From the NCBI RefSeq assembly GCF_018310695.1, contig NZ_JAGXCY010000046.1:1-33532 (forward strand): 33,532 bases of DNA, written 5' to 3'. Made by a program: the position numbers and the translations under genes. A model generated the notes under the pieces. The model had not been told where the DNA came from. It was given only the letters and a program-made list of their open reading frames with translations, and did no database searches. Position 1 is the first letter of the stretch. The number at the start of each line of letters is the position of its first letter. Shown piece after piece: positions 15,211-23,134 of the stretch. Source of the DNA: Paenibacillus sp. Marseille-Q4541. Lineage in GTDB: Bacteria > Bacillota > Bacilli > Paenibacillales > Paenibacillaceae.

Positions 15211-15882
15211 ATGACATATTGTAATATTCTATTTGATTTGGATGGAACACTAACGGATCCAAAGATTGGAATTACTAAATCTGTCCGTTATGCATTAAAC
15301 AAAATGAGTATCACGGTAGACAGTCTGGAGGAGCTGGAAATATTCATTGGTCCGCCCTTAGGTGTTTCTTTTCAGGACTTCTATGGGTTTGATGAAGTAA
15401 AGTCCAAAATCGCCATCGAATACTACAGAGAGTATTTTAAAGTAACGGGGCTCTATGAAAATGAGGTATATGAAGGCATCAGAGAATTGTTGGAACAGCT
15501 TAAAAAGGATGCTCACGTCCGCCTCTTTGTAGCAACCTCCAAGCCTCAGATTTTTGCACAGCAGATAGTAGACCATTTTGAGTTAAGTTCGTATTTTGAA
15601 TATATTTGTGGAAGTGAATTGGACGGAACGAGATCAGCAAAAGCGGAGATAATCGGTTATCTTCTTGAAAATTTCAATCTGAACCCGGAAGAAACGATAA
15701 TGATTGGAGATCGCAAACATGACATCATAGGGGCTCACCATCAGAACATTGCATCCATCGCCGTTGGTTATGGATTTGGGAGTAATGAAGAACTAGTAAA
15801 TATCAAACCTACCTATTTGGTAAAAACCATTCAAGAATTAGGATCATTGTTAACTTCAAATCACAGTGTAATAATAAGTTAA
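15211..15882 (+). CDS. HAD-superfamily phosphatase (phosphoglycolate phosphatase-like)
   Basis: 223 residues. HAD motif I is DLDGT with D9 (nucleophile) and D11, motif II is ATSK (T109-K111), and motif IV is GDRKHDIIGA (D167, D171), all intact. Cap position and length fit the Gph/YjjG-like subfamily with an alpha-helical C1 cap. It hydrolyses a small phosphate ester in the cytoplasm; the substrate could be phosphoglycolate or a nucleotide. GAGGAG precedes the ATG. Forms a likely pair with the GNAT gene 40 bp downstream. Confidence 0.88.
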   Translation: MTYCNILFDLDGTLTDPKIGITKSVRYALNKMSITVDSLEELEIFIGPPLGVSFQDFYGFDEVKSKIAIEYYREYFKVTGLYENEVYEGIRELLEQLKKDAHVRLFVATSKPQIFAQQIVDHFELSSYFEYICGSELDGTRSAKAEIIGYLLENFNLNPEETIMIGDRKHDIIGAHHQNIASIAVGYGFGSNEELVNIKPTYLVKTIQELGSLLTSNHSVIIS

Positions 15883-15922
15883 GACTACAAAACAAATTCA
15901 CCTAGTACAGGAGGAGAATCTA

Positions 15923-16450
15923 GTGGTTACCCACCAAAAAATGACGTTAGAACAAGTTCATAAACTGAAAGAAATTGACCGTTCAGAGAAGATTGATCTT
16001 ATATATGAAATGAATAATAACGAGTTAGTGGAAGTCAATGCGAACCACGAATGTCCAAATTGGGATGAAGCACTATTAGATGAGATACAAGAACGATACT
16101 TACTTGAGTTAAACAACGGGGGGATTGCAATCGGTGCATTTGATGGAGAACTGTTAATCGGATTTGGGGTTCTTGCTCACAAGTTTAGAGGAGAAAACCA
16201 GGATCAACTTCAGGTGGACTTAATGTATGTATCTAGGAACTACCGGAGACAAGGCATTGGAACTCGAATTCTAAGCGAATTAGCAGATGAAGCTAGAGCC
16301 AGAGGAGCCAAAACGCTGTATATTTCATCAACTGAAACGAGGTCCGCTGTTTCTTTTTATAAAAATTACGGGAGTCAAATAACAGCCGAGGTTGATGAGG
16401 AGCTCTTTAATAAAGAACCTAAGGATATACATATGATTAAAGAGCTGTAG
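15923..16450 (+). CDS. GNAT family N-acetyltransferase
   Basis: 175 residues from GTG 15923, chosen because AGGAGGAG lies 6 nt upstream. The acetyl-CoA loop is RRQGIG at 108-113 within LMYVSRNYRRQGIGTRILSE, followed by ARARGAKTLYISSTETRSAV, the usual alpha3-beta5 region of GNATs. N-terminal 60 residues are charged and helical. Substrate unknown. Terminator-like hairpin about 95 bp downstream. Confidence 0.88.
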   Translation: MVTHQKMTLEQVHKLKEIDRSEKIDLIYEMNNNELVEVNANHECPNWDEALLDEIQERYLLELNNGGIAIGAFDGELLIGFGVLAHKFRGENQDQLQVDLMYVSRNYRRQGIGTRILSELADEARARGAKTLYISSTETRSAVSFYKNYGSQITAEVDEELFNKEPKDIHMIKEL

Positions 16451-16544
16451 TTCGAAAGTAAAGGAACGAAGAGTCGGTTGAAACGCATTTACATGTACTC
16501 TAGTAATCATTAAGATGATTTCATATTTTTCATATTTCATGGAG

Positions 16545-16567
16545 ACCTCGTTTACCCGAGGTTTTTT
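16545..16567 (+). terminator. Rho-independent terminator after GNAT
   Basis: CCTCG, loop TTTACC, CGAGG, then six T. Confidence 0.75.
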
Positions 16568-16590
16568 ATGTTGCAATTAGATCCAAAATC

Positions 16591-16632
16591 TTGAAAAAAC
16601 ATCCTAGAATTCAATAATTAAAACGCTTACAA
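16591..16632 (+). promoter_or_regulatory. galactanase promoter with CcpA cre site
   Basis: TTGAAA at 16591-16596, 16-nt spacer, AATAAT at 16613-16618. Overlapping and just downstream, ATTAAAACGCTTACAA at 16617-16632 fits the cre consensus WTGNAANCGNWNNCAW with a single mismatch (T for G at position 3). A cre over the -10 to +1 region normally represses, so glucose-type carbon sources should turn this gene down. Confidence 0.65.
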
Positions 16633-16688
16633 TTTGAATTGAAAACATGAATAGACTATTCATGGAACCACTAAAAGGAGGAAATGCA

Positions 16689-17735
16689 ATGTTAAAAGGG
16701 AGGCGAATGATGATGGTTTTGCTGAGTCTTTCTATGATGCTCATTACTATGGGTTCGTTTGGTAATAAGCCAGCAGAGGCTGCGCCAAGTTTTGCAAAGG
16801 GTGCAGATATTAGCTGGGTAGCAGGAATGGAAGCACAAGGATACAAATGGAAGGATAAGAATGGTGTTACGAGAGACGTGCTAGAGATTCTGAAGAACGA
16901 TTATCAAATGAACTCGGTTCGATTGCGTGTATGGGTAAATCCAAGTATGAGTGATTATGCAAACGGTTACATGAATGCAGAAAAAGCGGCCGAACTCGCA
17001 CTACGAGCTAAGAATCTAGGAATGAGTGTCATGCTTACCCTACATTATAGTGATTCTTGGGCAGATCCAGGGCAACAAAATAAACCATATGCGTGGCGTA
17101 ATTATACTTTTCAACAGCTAATGGATGCAGTATGGTCTCATACTGTCTATGTGATGAACACAATGAAGACTAAAGGAGTTACCCCTGATTGGGTTCAGAT
17201 CGGTAACGAAACCAATGACGGGATGTTATGGAATGATGGAAAAGCATCTGTAAATATGAAAAACTATGCATGGCTTGTGAATACGGGACATAACGCAGTT
17301 AAGTCGGTTAGCAGCAGTACAAAGACTATCGTTCACTTGGCAAACGGGTATGACAGTGCAGTTTTTGATTGGAATATTGGAGGGCTGATTGCGAACGGAG
17401 CGAATTTTGATGTTGTAGGCATGTCCTTGTACCCGTCTTCCACAGATTGGTCAACGAAAGTAACGCAGACCATTACGAATGCAAATCAAATGATTTCGAA
17501 GTATGGCAAAGAGGTAATGATCTCCGAGATTGGTATGGACTATAACCAGCCGGCAGCTGCGAAAAGCTTTATCTCAAAAATAAAAAATGATGTTCGAAAT
17601 ATTTCAGGTGGTAAGGGACTGGGTGTCTTTTATTGGGAACCACAAGCAACACCAGGTTATAATGGGGGATACGCGAAAGGTGCATGGCAAGCTGACGGTA
17701 AGCCAACGATTGCTTTAGATGGATTCTTGAATTAA
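16689..17735 (+). CDS. secreted arabinogalactan endo-beta-1,4-galactanase, GH53
   Basis: 348 residues from ATG 16689, which has AAGGAGG 7 nt upstream. A signal peptide ends near PAEA-APSF (about residue 31). The GH53 domain fills the rest: KGADISWVAGME, SVRLRVWVNP, LTLHYSDSWADP, acid/base Glu174 in VQIGNETNDG and nucleophile Glu280 in MISEIGMDYN. It cuts beta-1,4-galactan side chains of pectin outside the cell into galacto-oligosaccharides. Slightly shorter than multi-domain relatives: no CBM or BIG2 domains. Monocistronic between a cre-promoter and a strong terminator; partners could be LacZ at 27.5 kb. Confidence 0.95.
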   Translation: MLKGRRMMMVLLSLSMMLITMGSFGNKPAEAAPSFAKGADISWVAGMEAQGYKWKDKNGVTRDVLEILKNDYQMNSVRLRVWVNPSMSDYANGYMNAEKAAELALRAKNLGMSVMLTLHYSDSWADPGQQNKPYAWRNYTFQQLMDAVWSHTVYVMNTMKTKGVTPDWVQIGNETNDGMLWNDGKASVNMKNYAWLVNTGHNAVKSVSSSTKTIVHLANGYDSAVFDWNIGGLIANGANFDVVGMSLYPSSTDWSTKVTQTITNANQMISKYGKEVMISEIGMDYNQPAAAKSFISKIKNDVRNISGGKGLGVFYWEPQATPGYNGGYAKGAWQADGKPTIALDGFLN

Positions 17736-17738
17736 TAG

Positions 17739-17780
17739 TAAAAAGCGGGCTTGTTTGTTTCATCACAAGTCCGCTTTTTT
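17739..17780. terminator. shared terminator between galactanase and MATE genes
   Basis: AAAAAGCGGGCTTGT pairs with ACAAGTCCGCTTTTTT. A-run on the left and T-run on the right make it bidirectional between two convergent genes. Confidence 0.85.
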
Positions 17781-17800
17781 GTAAGTTCTTATTCATAAGT

Positions 17801-19174
17801 TTATAGAGAATGGTTATGGTGATTATTATCAAATGAGCGTATCCATTTAAATCTATTTACTTTAATGAAAGCTACGACACATTTGAGGATTTGATCGCTC
17901 TTGAGCACAGCAAAGGTAATGATTGGTGAAAAATGAAAGACGAATGCTGACAAATAGGAAAGGGGTAAGACTAAGAAAAACATAAAGATGAAATCGTTAT
18001 ACAAAGTGAATTTCGTATCTCCGCCACTTCGAACAATCCCTATTAATGTAGGCATTTGATACGCGGTACCGCAAACGGTAATGGATAATATGGTCATGAA
18101 CTGTACGGCAAGAGCTTTAGATTCATCAGATATTGCGTAGAACGAGAGAACATGATCTTTTGTAAAGAATAAAACGAGCCCTGTGATGATTCCAATGAGT
18201 ACAAATAATATTTGCAACGTTTTACTATAAGCTTTTACTCTGTCTAAAGCACCTTCACCTACAGCTTTCCCGATAAGAACTGCAGTTGCGCTGGAGGAAG
18301 CGTAAATCACGACAGTTACTAACTGAAAAATGGTCGTAGCTACGCTATTTGCTGCGATGGATGCTTCTCCCATATGACCAAGAATACCTGTTTGTATGCC
18401 CATGGCACCTGCCCAAATAAAATTAGCGATTAAAATAGGTGAACCGATTTTTAAATATTGCTTCAACATGGGCAGATCTATTTTTACATAATCAGTAAAG
18501 GTGAACTTTAATGGGATCTTTGCTTTTTTAATAAATAGAATTACGATTATCGTTTCGATAACTCTTGCAATTAATGTACCAATGGCTGATCCGCTGATCC
18601 CCATTCTTGGAAAACCAAAATGACCATAAACAAGCAGATAATTCAAACAAATATTAATAACAAGCGTAGAAAGGGAAACCATTAATCCGATTTTTACAAT
18701 TTGCATACTTCGTAGCGAAGCTAACAATATATTCGTGATGGCAAAAAAGACATAGGAAAACGAAATGATTTTTAAATATTGTGCGCCTTCGGCAATAATG
18801 CTTTGCTCATTCGTTAATAACGATAGACATTGGGCAGGGAAAAAATAGACAACAATCCATATGCTCATACTAAGAGTGAGTGCAACTGCCATCCCTACGC
18901 TGCTAATTTTCTTCATCGGATTAAGCTGATTAGCTCCCCAAAAACGAGATCCTAGAATGACAACGGCTTCAGAAACCCCCATAACGAGCATAGATACAAA
19001 AAATTGAATTTGATTCGCAAGGGATGCCCCAGAGAGAGCGGTTTCACTATATCCGCCGAGAATCACATTATCCGACAGATTTACTCCGATCGTGATCACA
19101 TTTTGAAGACCAATAAAAAAAATCAACTTGAAAAAACTTTTATAAAACAGACTTTCGCGGACAAAAAGACTCAT
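17801..19174 (-). CDS. MATE family efflux transporter
   Basis: 457 residues with about 12 hydrophobic segments in two homologous halves, the MATE layout. Landmarks: LQNVITIGVNLSDNVILGG at the start of TM1, GAANQ-like GANQLNPMKKI, and the halves repeated with GSPILIANFIWAG. Exports cationic drugs or metabolites in exchange for Na+ or H+. ATG is preceded by GGAG 8 nt upstream on the minus strand. The C-terminus DNNHHNHSL is His/Asn-rich. Divergent from the ROK regulator, but its own start lies some 250 bp away. Confidence 0.92.
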   Translation of the reverse strand: MSLFVRESLFYKSFFKLIFFIGLQNVITIGVNLSDNVILGGYSETALSGASLANQIQFFVSMLVMGVSEAVVILGSRFWGANQLNPMKKISSVGMAVALTLSMSIWIVVYFFPAQCLSLLTNEQSIIAEGAQYLKIISFSYVFFAITNILLASLRSMQIVKIGLMVSLSTLVINICLNYLLVYGHFGFPRMGISGSAIGTLIARVIETIIVILFIKKAKIPLKFTFTDYVKIDLPMLKQYLKIGSPILIANFIWAGAMGIQTGILGHMGEASIAANSVATTIFQLVTVVIYASSSATAVLIGKAVGEGALDRVKAYSKTLQILFVLIGIITGLVLFFTKDHVLSFYAISDESKALAVQFMTILSITVCGTAYQMPTLIGIVRSGGDTKFTLYNDFIFMFFLVLPLSYLSAFVFHFSPIITFAVLKSDQILKCVVAFIKVNRFKWIRSFDNNHHNHSL

Positions 19175-19357
19175 GGAGTCGTACTCCTTAAAGTGATTAA
19201 ATTGGTAATTAAATTGTAATCAGAAATCCTTTTTTCCTACACCATATTATATTTATGCAACCTCCCCGAGAAATAACTTTTCAATCACATGAACTTAGAA
19301 CATGTAAATTATAGTAAGCATTAGTTGATATTCTAACAATAGTCAAAACAAATGAAT

Positions 19358-19414
19358 TAGACAAGAATAAAGTAACTTATTATAATAACACTTATTAAAA
19401 CTGTTTTAATAAGT
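19358..19414 (+). promoter_or_regulatory. ROK gene promoter with a perfect palindromic operator
   Basis: TAGACA at 19358-19363, 17-nt spacer, TATAAT at 19381-19386. Directly downstream, ACTTATTAAAAC (19390-19401), one base, and its exact reverse complement GTTTTAATAAGT (19403-19414). The palindrome spans the expected transcription start and abuts the GTGGAGG ribosome binding site. It looks like the operator through which the ROK protein represses its own gene. Confidence 0.8.
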
Positions 19415-19427
19415 GGAGGAGTGAGAA

Positions 19428-20459
19428 ATGAATCAAATCACGAACAACTCGATTCGAGTCAAGAAGATTAATCAAGAACTGATTAAGCAAGCTTTAAAAT
19501 CCATGGAGTATGGAACAAAATCAATGATTGCAAGCGCTACTGGACTCAGCGTCGCCACCTGTGGAAATATTCTTAATGAACTTCATGAGTTAGGAGAAGT
19601 CATCGAAACCGAACTTGAAGGATCAAGTGGAGGACGCCCAGCTAGACGTTATGTCTACAATGTTAACTTCTCATATGTTGCCTGTATCTATGCCAAAGCG
19701 GAGATCGATAAACAATCGTTAACTTATACAGTGTCTAATTTGGCAGGTGAACCTATTGAACACGGATATATTGAATTAGCTGAGGTTGACGCGTCTGCAA
19801 TTGATAGCTTGATCGGAGAAATGATTGAAAGAAATAATCATATCAAGGCAGTGGGTATCGGGATCCCAGGGGTAGCTCATCAAGGGATAATTACCATCTG
19901 TGATATCAAAAAACTGATAAATGTCCCATTAGAAGCTCAAATTAGGACAAAGTATGAGGTTGAAGTGATCATAGATAATGACATGAATTTGACTGCATAT
20001 GGTTTTTATAAAAAGCAAGATTACGATGAGGATAAGACGATTGCTGTGGTTACTTTTATCGAAGGTAGTTTTCCAGGTGCCGGTATCATGGTCGATGGCC
20101 ATATTCATAAGGGGAATACACGTTTTGCAGGTGAAATCTCATTTTTACCCTTTGGAATATCTCGGGAGGAGCAATTTAAGCAACTTCATCAACCGGACAC
20201 CTTTATTCCACTAGCTTCGCGGGCGATCGTAAGTTTGATTGCGATAATCAACCCTGAAACGATAGCCCTAACCGGGGATATGGTCAGTATATCTGATGTA
20301 GATCTTATTTTTGAAAAATGTCTTGAGGATATACCAAGTATACATATGCCTGAGCTTATCGTGTTGGAACATCCCGATGATGATTATATGAATGGGCTGG
20401 TTGCTATGACACTTGAAAGTTTAGCCTATTCTTTGCAACTTGTAGAGAAGCGGCGATAG
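19428..20459 (+). CDS. ROK-family transcriptional regulator
   Basis: 343 residues. An N-terminal winged HTH lies at about 12-58 (NQELIKQALKS, SMIASATGLSVATCGNILNE), and SSGGRPARRYVYN marks the wing. The C-terminal half is a ROK/sugar-kinase fold with VGIGIPGV and IDNDMNLTAYGF, the D-N-D sugar-binding region. The CxCGxxGC zinc motif of ROK kinases is absent (FAGEISFLPFG sits near that place) and there is no clear ATP-binding DxGxT, so it is a sugar-responsive repressor and not a kinase. Likely controls itself and lacA-type gene downstream. Confidence 0.9.
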   Translation: MNQITNNSIRVKKINQELIKQALKSMEYGTKSMIASATGLSVATCGNILNELHELGEVIETELEGSSGGRPARRYVYNVNFSYVACIYAKAEIDKQSLTYTVSNLAGEPIEHGYIELAEVDASAIDSLIGEMIERNNHIKAVGIGIPGVAHQGIITICDIKKLINVPLEAQIRTKYEVEVIIDNDMNLTAYGFYKKQDYDEDKTIAVVTFIEGSFPGAGIMVDGHIHKGNTRFAGEISFLPFGISREEQFKQLHQPDTFIPLASRAIVSLIAIINPETIALTGDMVSISDVDLIFEKCLEDIPSIHMPELIVLEHPDDDYMNGLVAMTLESLAYSLQLVEKRR

Positions 20460-20467
20460 GGAAATCG

Positions 20468-20545
20468 ATGAAAGCTGAACTCACCTTGAATCCTGAGTCC
20501 ATCCGGTATGGCGTTTTGTTGGTACTTAAAGATACGTTAACTTAA
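20468..20545 (+). CDS. possible 25-codon small ORF
   Basis: ATG 20468 to TAA 20545 reads MKAELTLNPESIRYGVLLVL plus five residues. Only a weak AGGG lies upstream. It fills the gap between the ROK gene and the acetyltransferase. It may be a remnant of a lost gene or chance; no family recognised. Confidence 0.25.
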   Translation: MKAELTLNPESIRYGVLLVLKDTLT

Positions 20546-20562
20546 CACGAAGGAGAAAGATC

Positions 20563-21135
20563 ATGACAACGATAACAAAATCAGAAAAACAAAAAATGCT
20601 GGATGGGGAACTGTATTTGGCTTCAGATCCACAATTGACACAAGAAAGAGAACGAGCTAGAAAATTAACACGTATGTATAATCAGACAATAGAAACCGAT
20701 AGCGAGTCACGCACTAAGATTTTAAAAGAACTTTTCGGCTCGACGGGTGAAAACCTGTATATGGAACCTAATATTCGCTGTGATTATGGTTCTAACATTC
20801 ATGTTGGAGAAAATTTTTATGCTAACTTTGACTGTACCATTCTTGATGTATGTGAAGTACGTATAGGGGACAATTGCATGATCGCACCTGGTGTACATAT
20901 CTATACTGCCTCCCATCCACTGAACCCTTTTGAACGTATTGCAGGTCCAGAGTGCGGGAAACCAGTAACCATAGGGAATAATGTATGGATTGGTGGTAGA
21001 GCAGTTATTAATCCTGGTGTTACTATCGGAAATAATGTCGTGATTGGTTCCGGGGCAGTGGTTACCAAAGATGTGCCTGACAATATGATCGTTGGTGGAA
21101 ATCCCGCGAAAATAATTCGAGAAATTGAACTATAG
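20563..21135 (+). CDS. sugar O-acetyltransferase, LacA/Maa/NodL type
   Basis: 190 residues. N-terminal Mac domain (KQKMLDGELYLASDPQL) is followed by a left-handed beta-helix of hexapeptide repeats (IRIGDNCMIAPG, VWIGGRAVINPG, VVIGSGAVVTKDVPDNM). The catalytic His is in YTASHPL. It transfers acetyl from acetyl-CoA to the 6-hydroxyl of galactosides, maltose or glucose, which helps remove sugars that cannot be metabolised. AAGGAGA precedes the ATG. About 100 bp after the ROK gene with no terminator between, so probably co-transcribed. Confidence 0.92.
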   Translation: MTTITKSEKQKMLDGELYLASDPQLTQERERARKLTRMYNQTIETDSESRTKILKELFGSTGENLYMEPNIRCDYGSNIHVGENFYANFDCTILDVCEVRIGDNCMIAPGVHIYTASHPLNPFERIAGPECGKPVTIGNNVWIGGRAVINPGVTIGNNVVIGSGAVVTKDVPDNMIVGGNPAKIIREIEL

Positions 21136-21161
21136 TATTCTAATAAAAATCTTAGCAATAA

Positions 21162-21193
21162 GAAGAGTCCAATATTGGACTCTTCTTTGTTTT
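21162..21193 (+). terminator. Rho-independent terminator after the acetyltransferase
   Basis: GAAGAGTCC, AATATT loop, GGACTCTTC, then TTTGTTTT. Confidence 0.9.
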
Positions 21194-21301
21194 ACTCATA
21201 ACTTTTTAAATTTTAGAAGATATGTGGTTGTAGATTGACGTATAAAAACTCCTTTATATATGAGTAACAAAAATAATCGAAGTAGAAAGGAGCTTCACCA
21301 A

Positions 21302-21487
21302 ATGAGTGATGAGAAAAGCACGGAACAAGGAATACAAGATGAATTTATGAGAAGCGCAGCAGCAGAGGATGTTGTACTCCCTCAAGATCCAGGTGAATGG
21401 GGAGATACCATTGGGGAACTGGAAGAAGAACTCCCACAAGACCCGAATGTGTTGTTAATGGATGTGGATGCAATTTATGCACTATGA
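21302..21487 (+). CDS. small acidic protein, unknown function
   Basis: 61 residues from ATG 21302, with AAAGGAG at 21286-21292; an in-frame ATG at 21260 has no ribosome binding site. The protein is strongly acidic (about 16 Asp/Glu) and carries LPQDP twice, at residues 26-30 and 44-48, each followed by acidic or hydrophobic residues. No Cys, no signal peptide, no membrane helix. It ends 31 bp before the CHAP lysin gene, in the same direction, so the two probably share a transcript. It could be a chaperone, inhibitor or secretion partner of the lysin; no evidence decides. Confidence 0.55.
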   Translation: MSDEKSTEQGIQDEFMRSAAAEDVVLPQDPGEWGDTIGELEEELPQDPNVLLMDVDAIYAL

Positions 21488-21518
21488 GAAATAAATCATA
21501 AGAGAAGGAGGAAGTGAG

Positions 21519-22871
21519 ATGTCTTTACGAATGAATATGTTGAACACGGCAATATCCCAAATCGGTAATCTGGAGGGAGCTAACAATAACAACAAGTACG
21601 GTGTATGGTATGGCCTTAATAATCAGCCTTGGTGTGCCATCTTCGTCAGCTGGTGCGCTACGAATTCAGGAAATATGAATTTTGAAGGTGGACGTCCCCT
21701 TTTTGCCAAAAGTGCAGCAGTACGAGAACATAGAAGGTTTCATGAAGCGTTTGGAGAATATATGGGCAAATCATCCTTTATTGATTATATCGGGAACGAT
21801 AAGAAGAGAATAGCTCGAGCAACCGGTTGTCTCATCTTTTTCAGCGGAGATTCTCACATTGGTATCGTTGAAAGATATGATCCTACCAACCGTTCCGTCG
21901 TCACCGTGGAAGGTAATACATACCTCCCATCTAAAGGCGAGAACTATCAAGGAGTGTTCCGCAGATACCGGAATATGTCGGACGGGAATATTGTAGGTTT
22001 TGCTATTCCTTATTATGAAAATTACGATACGGATTATGGAGGAGGGTCTGGCGCAGGGGTCAAACCAGCGGAACCACCTTACGGAAATAGTGGAGGAAGC
22101 TCTGTCGCATTTCCGGGTAGCCGTTATTTTTACATCGGAGCGAACAATAACTACGTAACCTTGCTAGGTAAAATGTTGATTCACGCAGGGTACTCCAGCT
22201 ATTATCAAGTGGGTGCCGGTCCCCGATTTACGGAAGCGGATCGAAGTGCTTGTGCTGCCTTTCAGCGTGCGCAGGGCTGGAGTGGGAGTGATGCGGATGG
22301 GTATCCAGGTTCTTCGACATGGGAACGTCTAACGACCGCTTATTCAGGTGGTGGAGGAGGCGGTATTAACTGGCCGCCGTCTTTTCCAGGTGATTCTTAC
22401 TTCCGTACAGGTGCCTCCAATGCCTATGTTACTCAATTGGGCGTGCAACTTGTCAAAGCTGGCTTCGGAAGACATTATACCGTTGGTCCAGGCCCAACGT
22501 GGGGAGAAGCTGATCGTTTGAATTGTCAGGAGTTCCAAAAAGCGCAGGGCTGGACAGGTAGTAACGCAGACGGTTACCCGGGTCCATCTACATGGCAGCG
22601 ACTGTTTGATGTTACTGGAAGCACACCGAATGTATCTTCGTTTCCAGGTGCTCATTTCTTTGGACCAGGAGCAAATAATGAATACGTTACCAGCATGGGT
22701 AAACGTTTGACTACGAAGGGATATGGGCAATATTACTCCGTAGGCGCGGGACCTAAGTGGAGCGACTCAGACCGAAATGCCTGTGCTGCGTTTCAACGTT
22801 CCCAAGGCTGGAGTGGTAGTGATGCGGATGGAATACCTGGCCCATCTACGTGGACAAAGCTTTTTGCCTAA
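21519..22871 (+). CDS. CHAP-domain lysin with three repeated wall-binding modules
   Basis: 450 residues, start supported by AAGGAGGAAG. The CHAP amidase/endopeptidase domain is residues 1-170: catalytic Cys39 in QPWCAIFVSWCA, His113 in SGDSHIGIVERY and a polar residue near VEGN (131-133). After a Gly-rich linker, three modules of about 75 residues (198-273, 289-363, 375-450) share FPG, NNxYVTxxGK, GYxxxYxVGxGPxW, F-Q-x-(A/S)-Q-GW-(S/T)-G-S and ADG-(Y/I)-PG-x-STW. Such modules I associate mainly with actinobacterial wall hydrolases and phage lysins, so transfer is possible. There is no signal peptide and no holin nearby. It hydrolyses peptidoglycan if it reaches it. Confidence 0.88.
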   Translation: MSLRMNMLNTAISQIGNLEGANNNNKYGVWYGLNNQPWCAIFVSWCATNSGNMNFEGGRPLFAKSAAVREHRRFHEAFGEYMGKSSFIDYIGNDKKRIARATGCLIFFSGDSHIGIVERYDPTNRSVVTVEGNTYLPSKGENYQGVFRRYRNMSDGNIVGFAIPYYENYDTDYGGGSGAGVKPAEPPYGNSGGSSVAFPGSRYFYIGANNNYVTLLGKMLIHAGYSSYYQVGAGPRFTEADRSACAAFQRAQGWSGSDADGYPGSSTWERLTTAYSGGGGGGINWPPSFPGDSYFRTGASNAYVTQLGVQLVKAGFGRHYTVGPGPTWGEADRLNCQEFQKAQGWTGSNADGYPGPSTWQRLFDVTGSTPNVSSFPGAHFFGPGANNEYVTSMGKRLTTKGYGQYYSVGAGPKWSDSDRNACAAFQRSQGWSGSDADGIPGPSTWTKLFA

Positions 22872-22887
22872 ATTATTTCCATTGATA

Positions 22888-22918
22888 ACAAAAGATGCTC
22901 ATTGAGAGCATCTTTTGT
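22888..22918. terminator. terminator after the lysin gene
   Basis: A perfect 13-bp stem (ACAAAAGATGCTC / GAGCATCTTTTGT) with a 5-nt loop. The following 215 bp to the macro-domain gene show no ORF with a ribosome binding site. Confidence 0.85.
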
Positions 22919-23134
22919 CTATACATAGAGTGGATAGAACGATAAATTAAATGAAATTTGATTCTATATATGATTTTTATTATGCGTTAGTAAATTCAAT
23001 TAAAAATCTCCTATCTCCACTAATCATGAGCTATAATTATGTTAGGAATTACTCCTCTTCCTTCTTTCCATTTCACCAAGATACTTATAGAGAATACGAG
23101 ATGAACCTACATGAATAAAGAGGGGGAATAATGA

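Noticed and set aside
21302..22871. Prophage remnant
   Set aside because: Apart from a lysin-like gene there is no holin, tail, integrase or attachment site.
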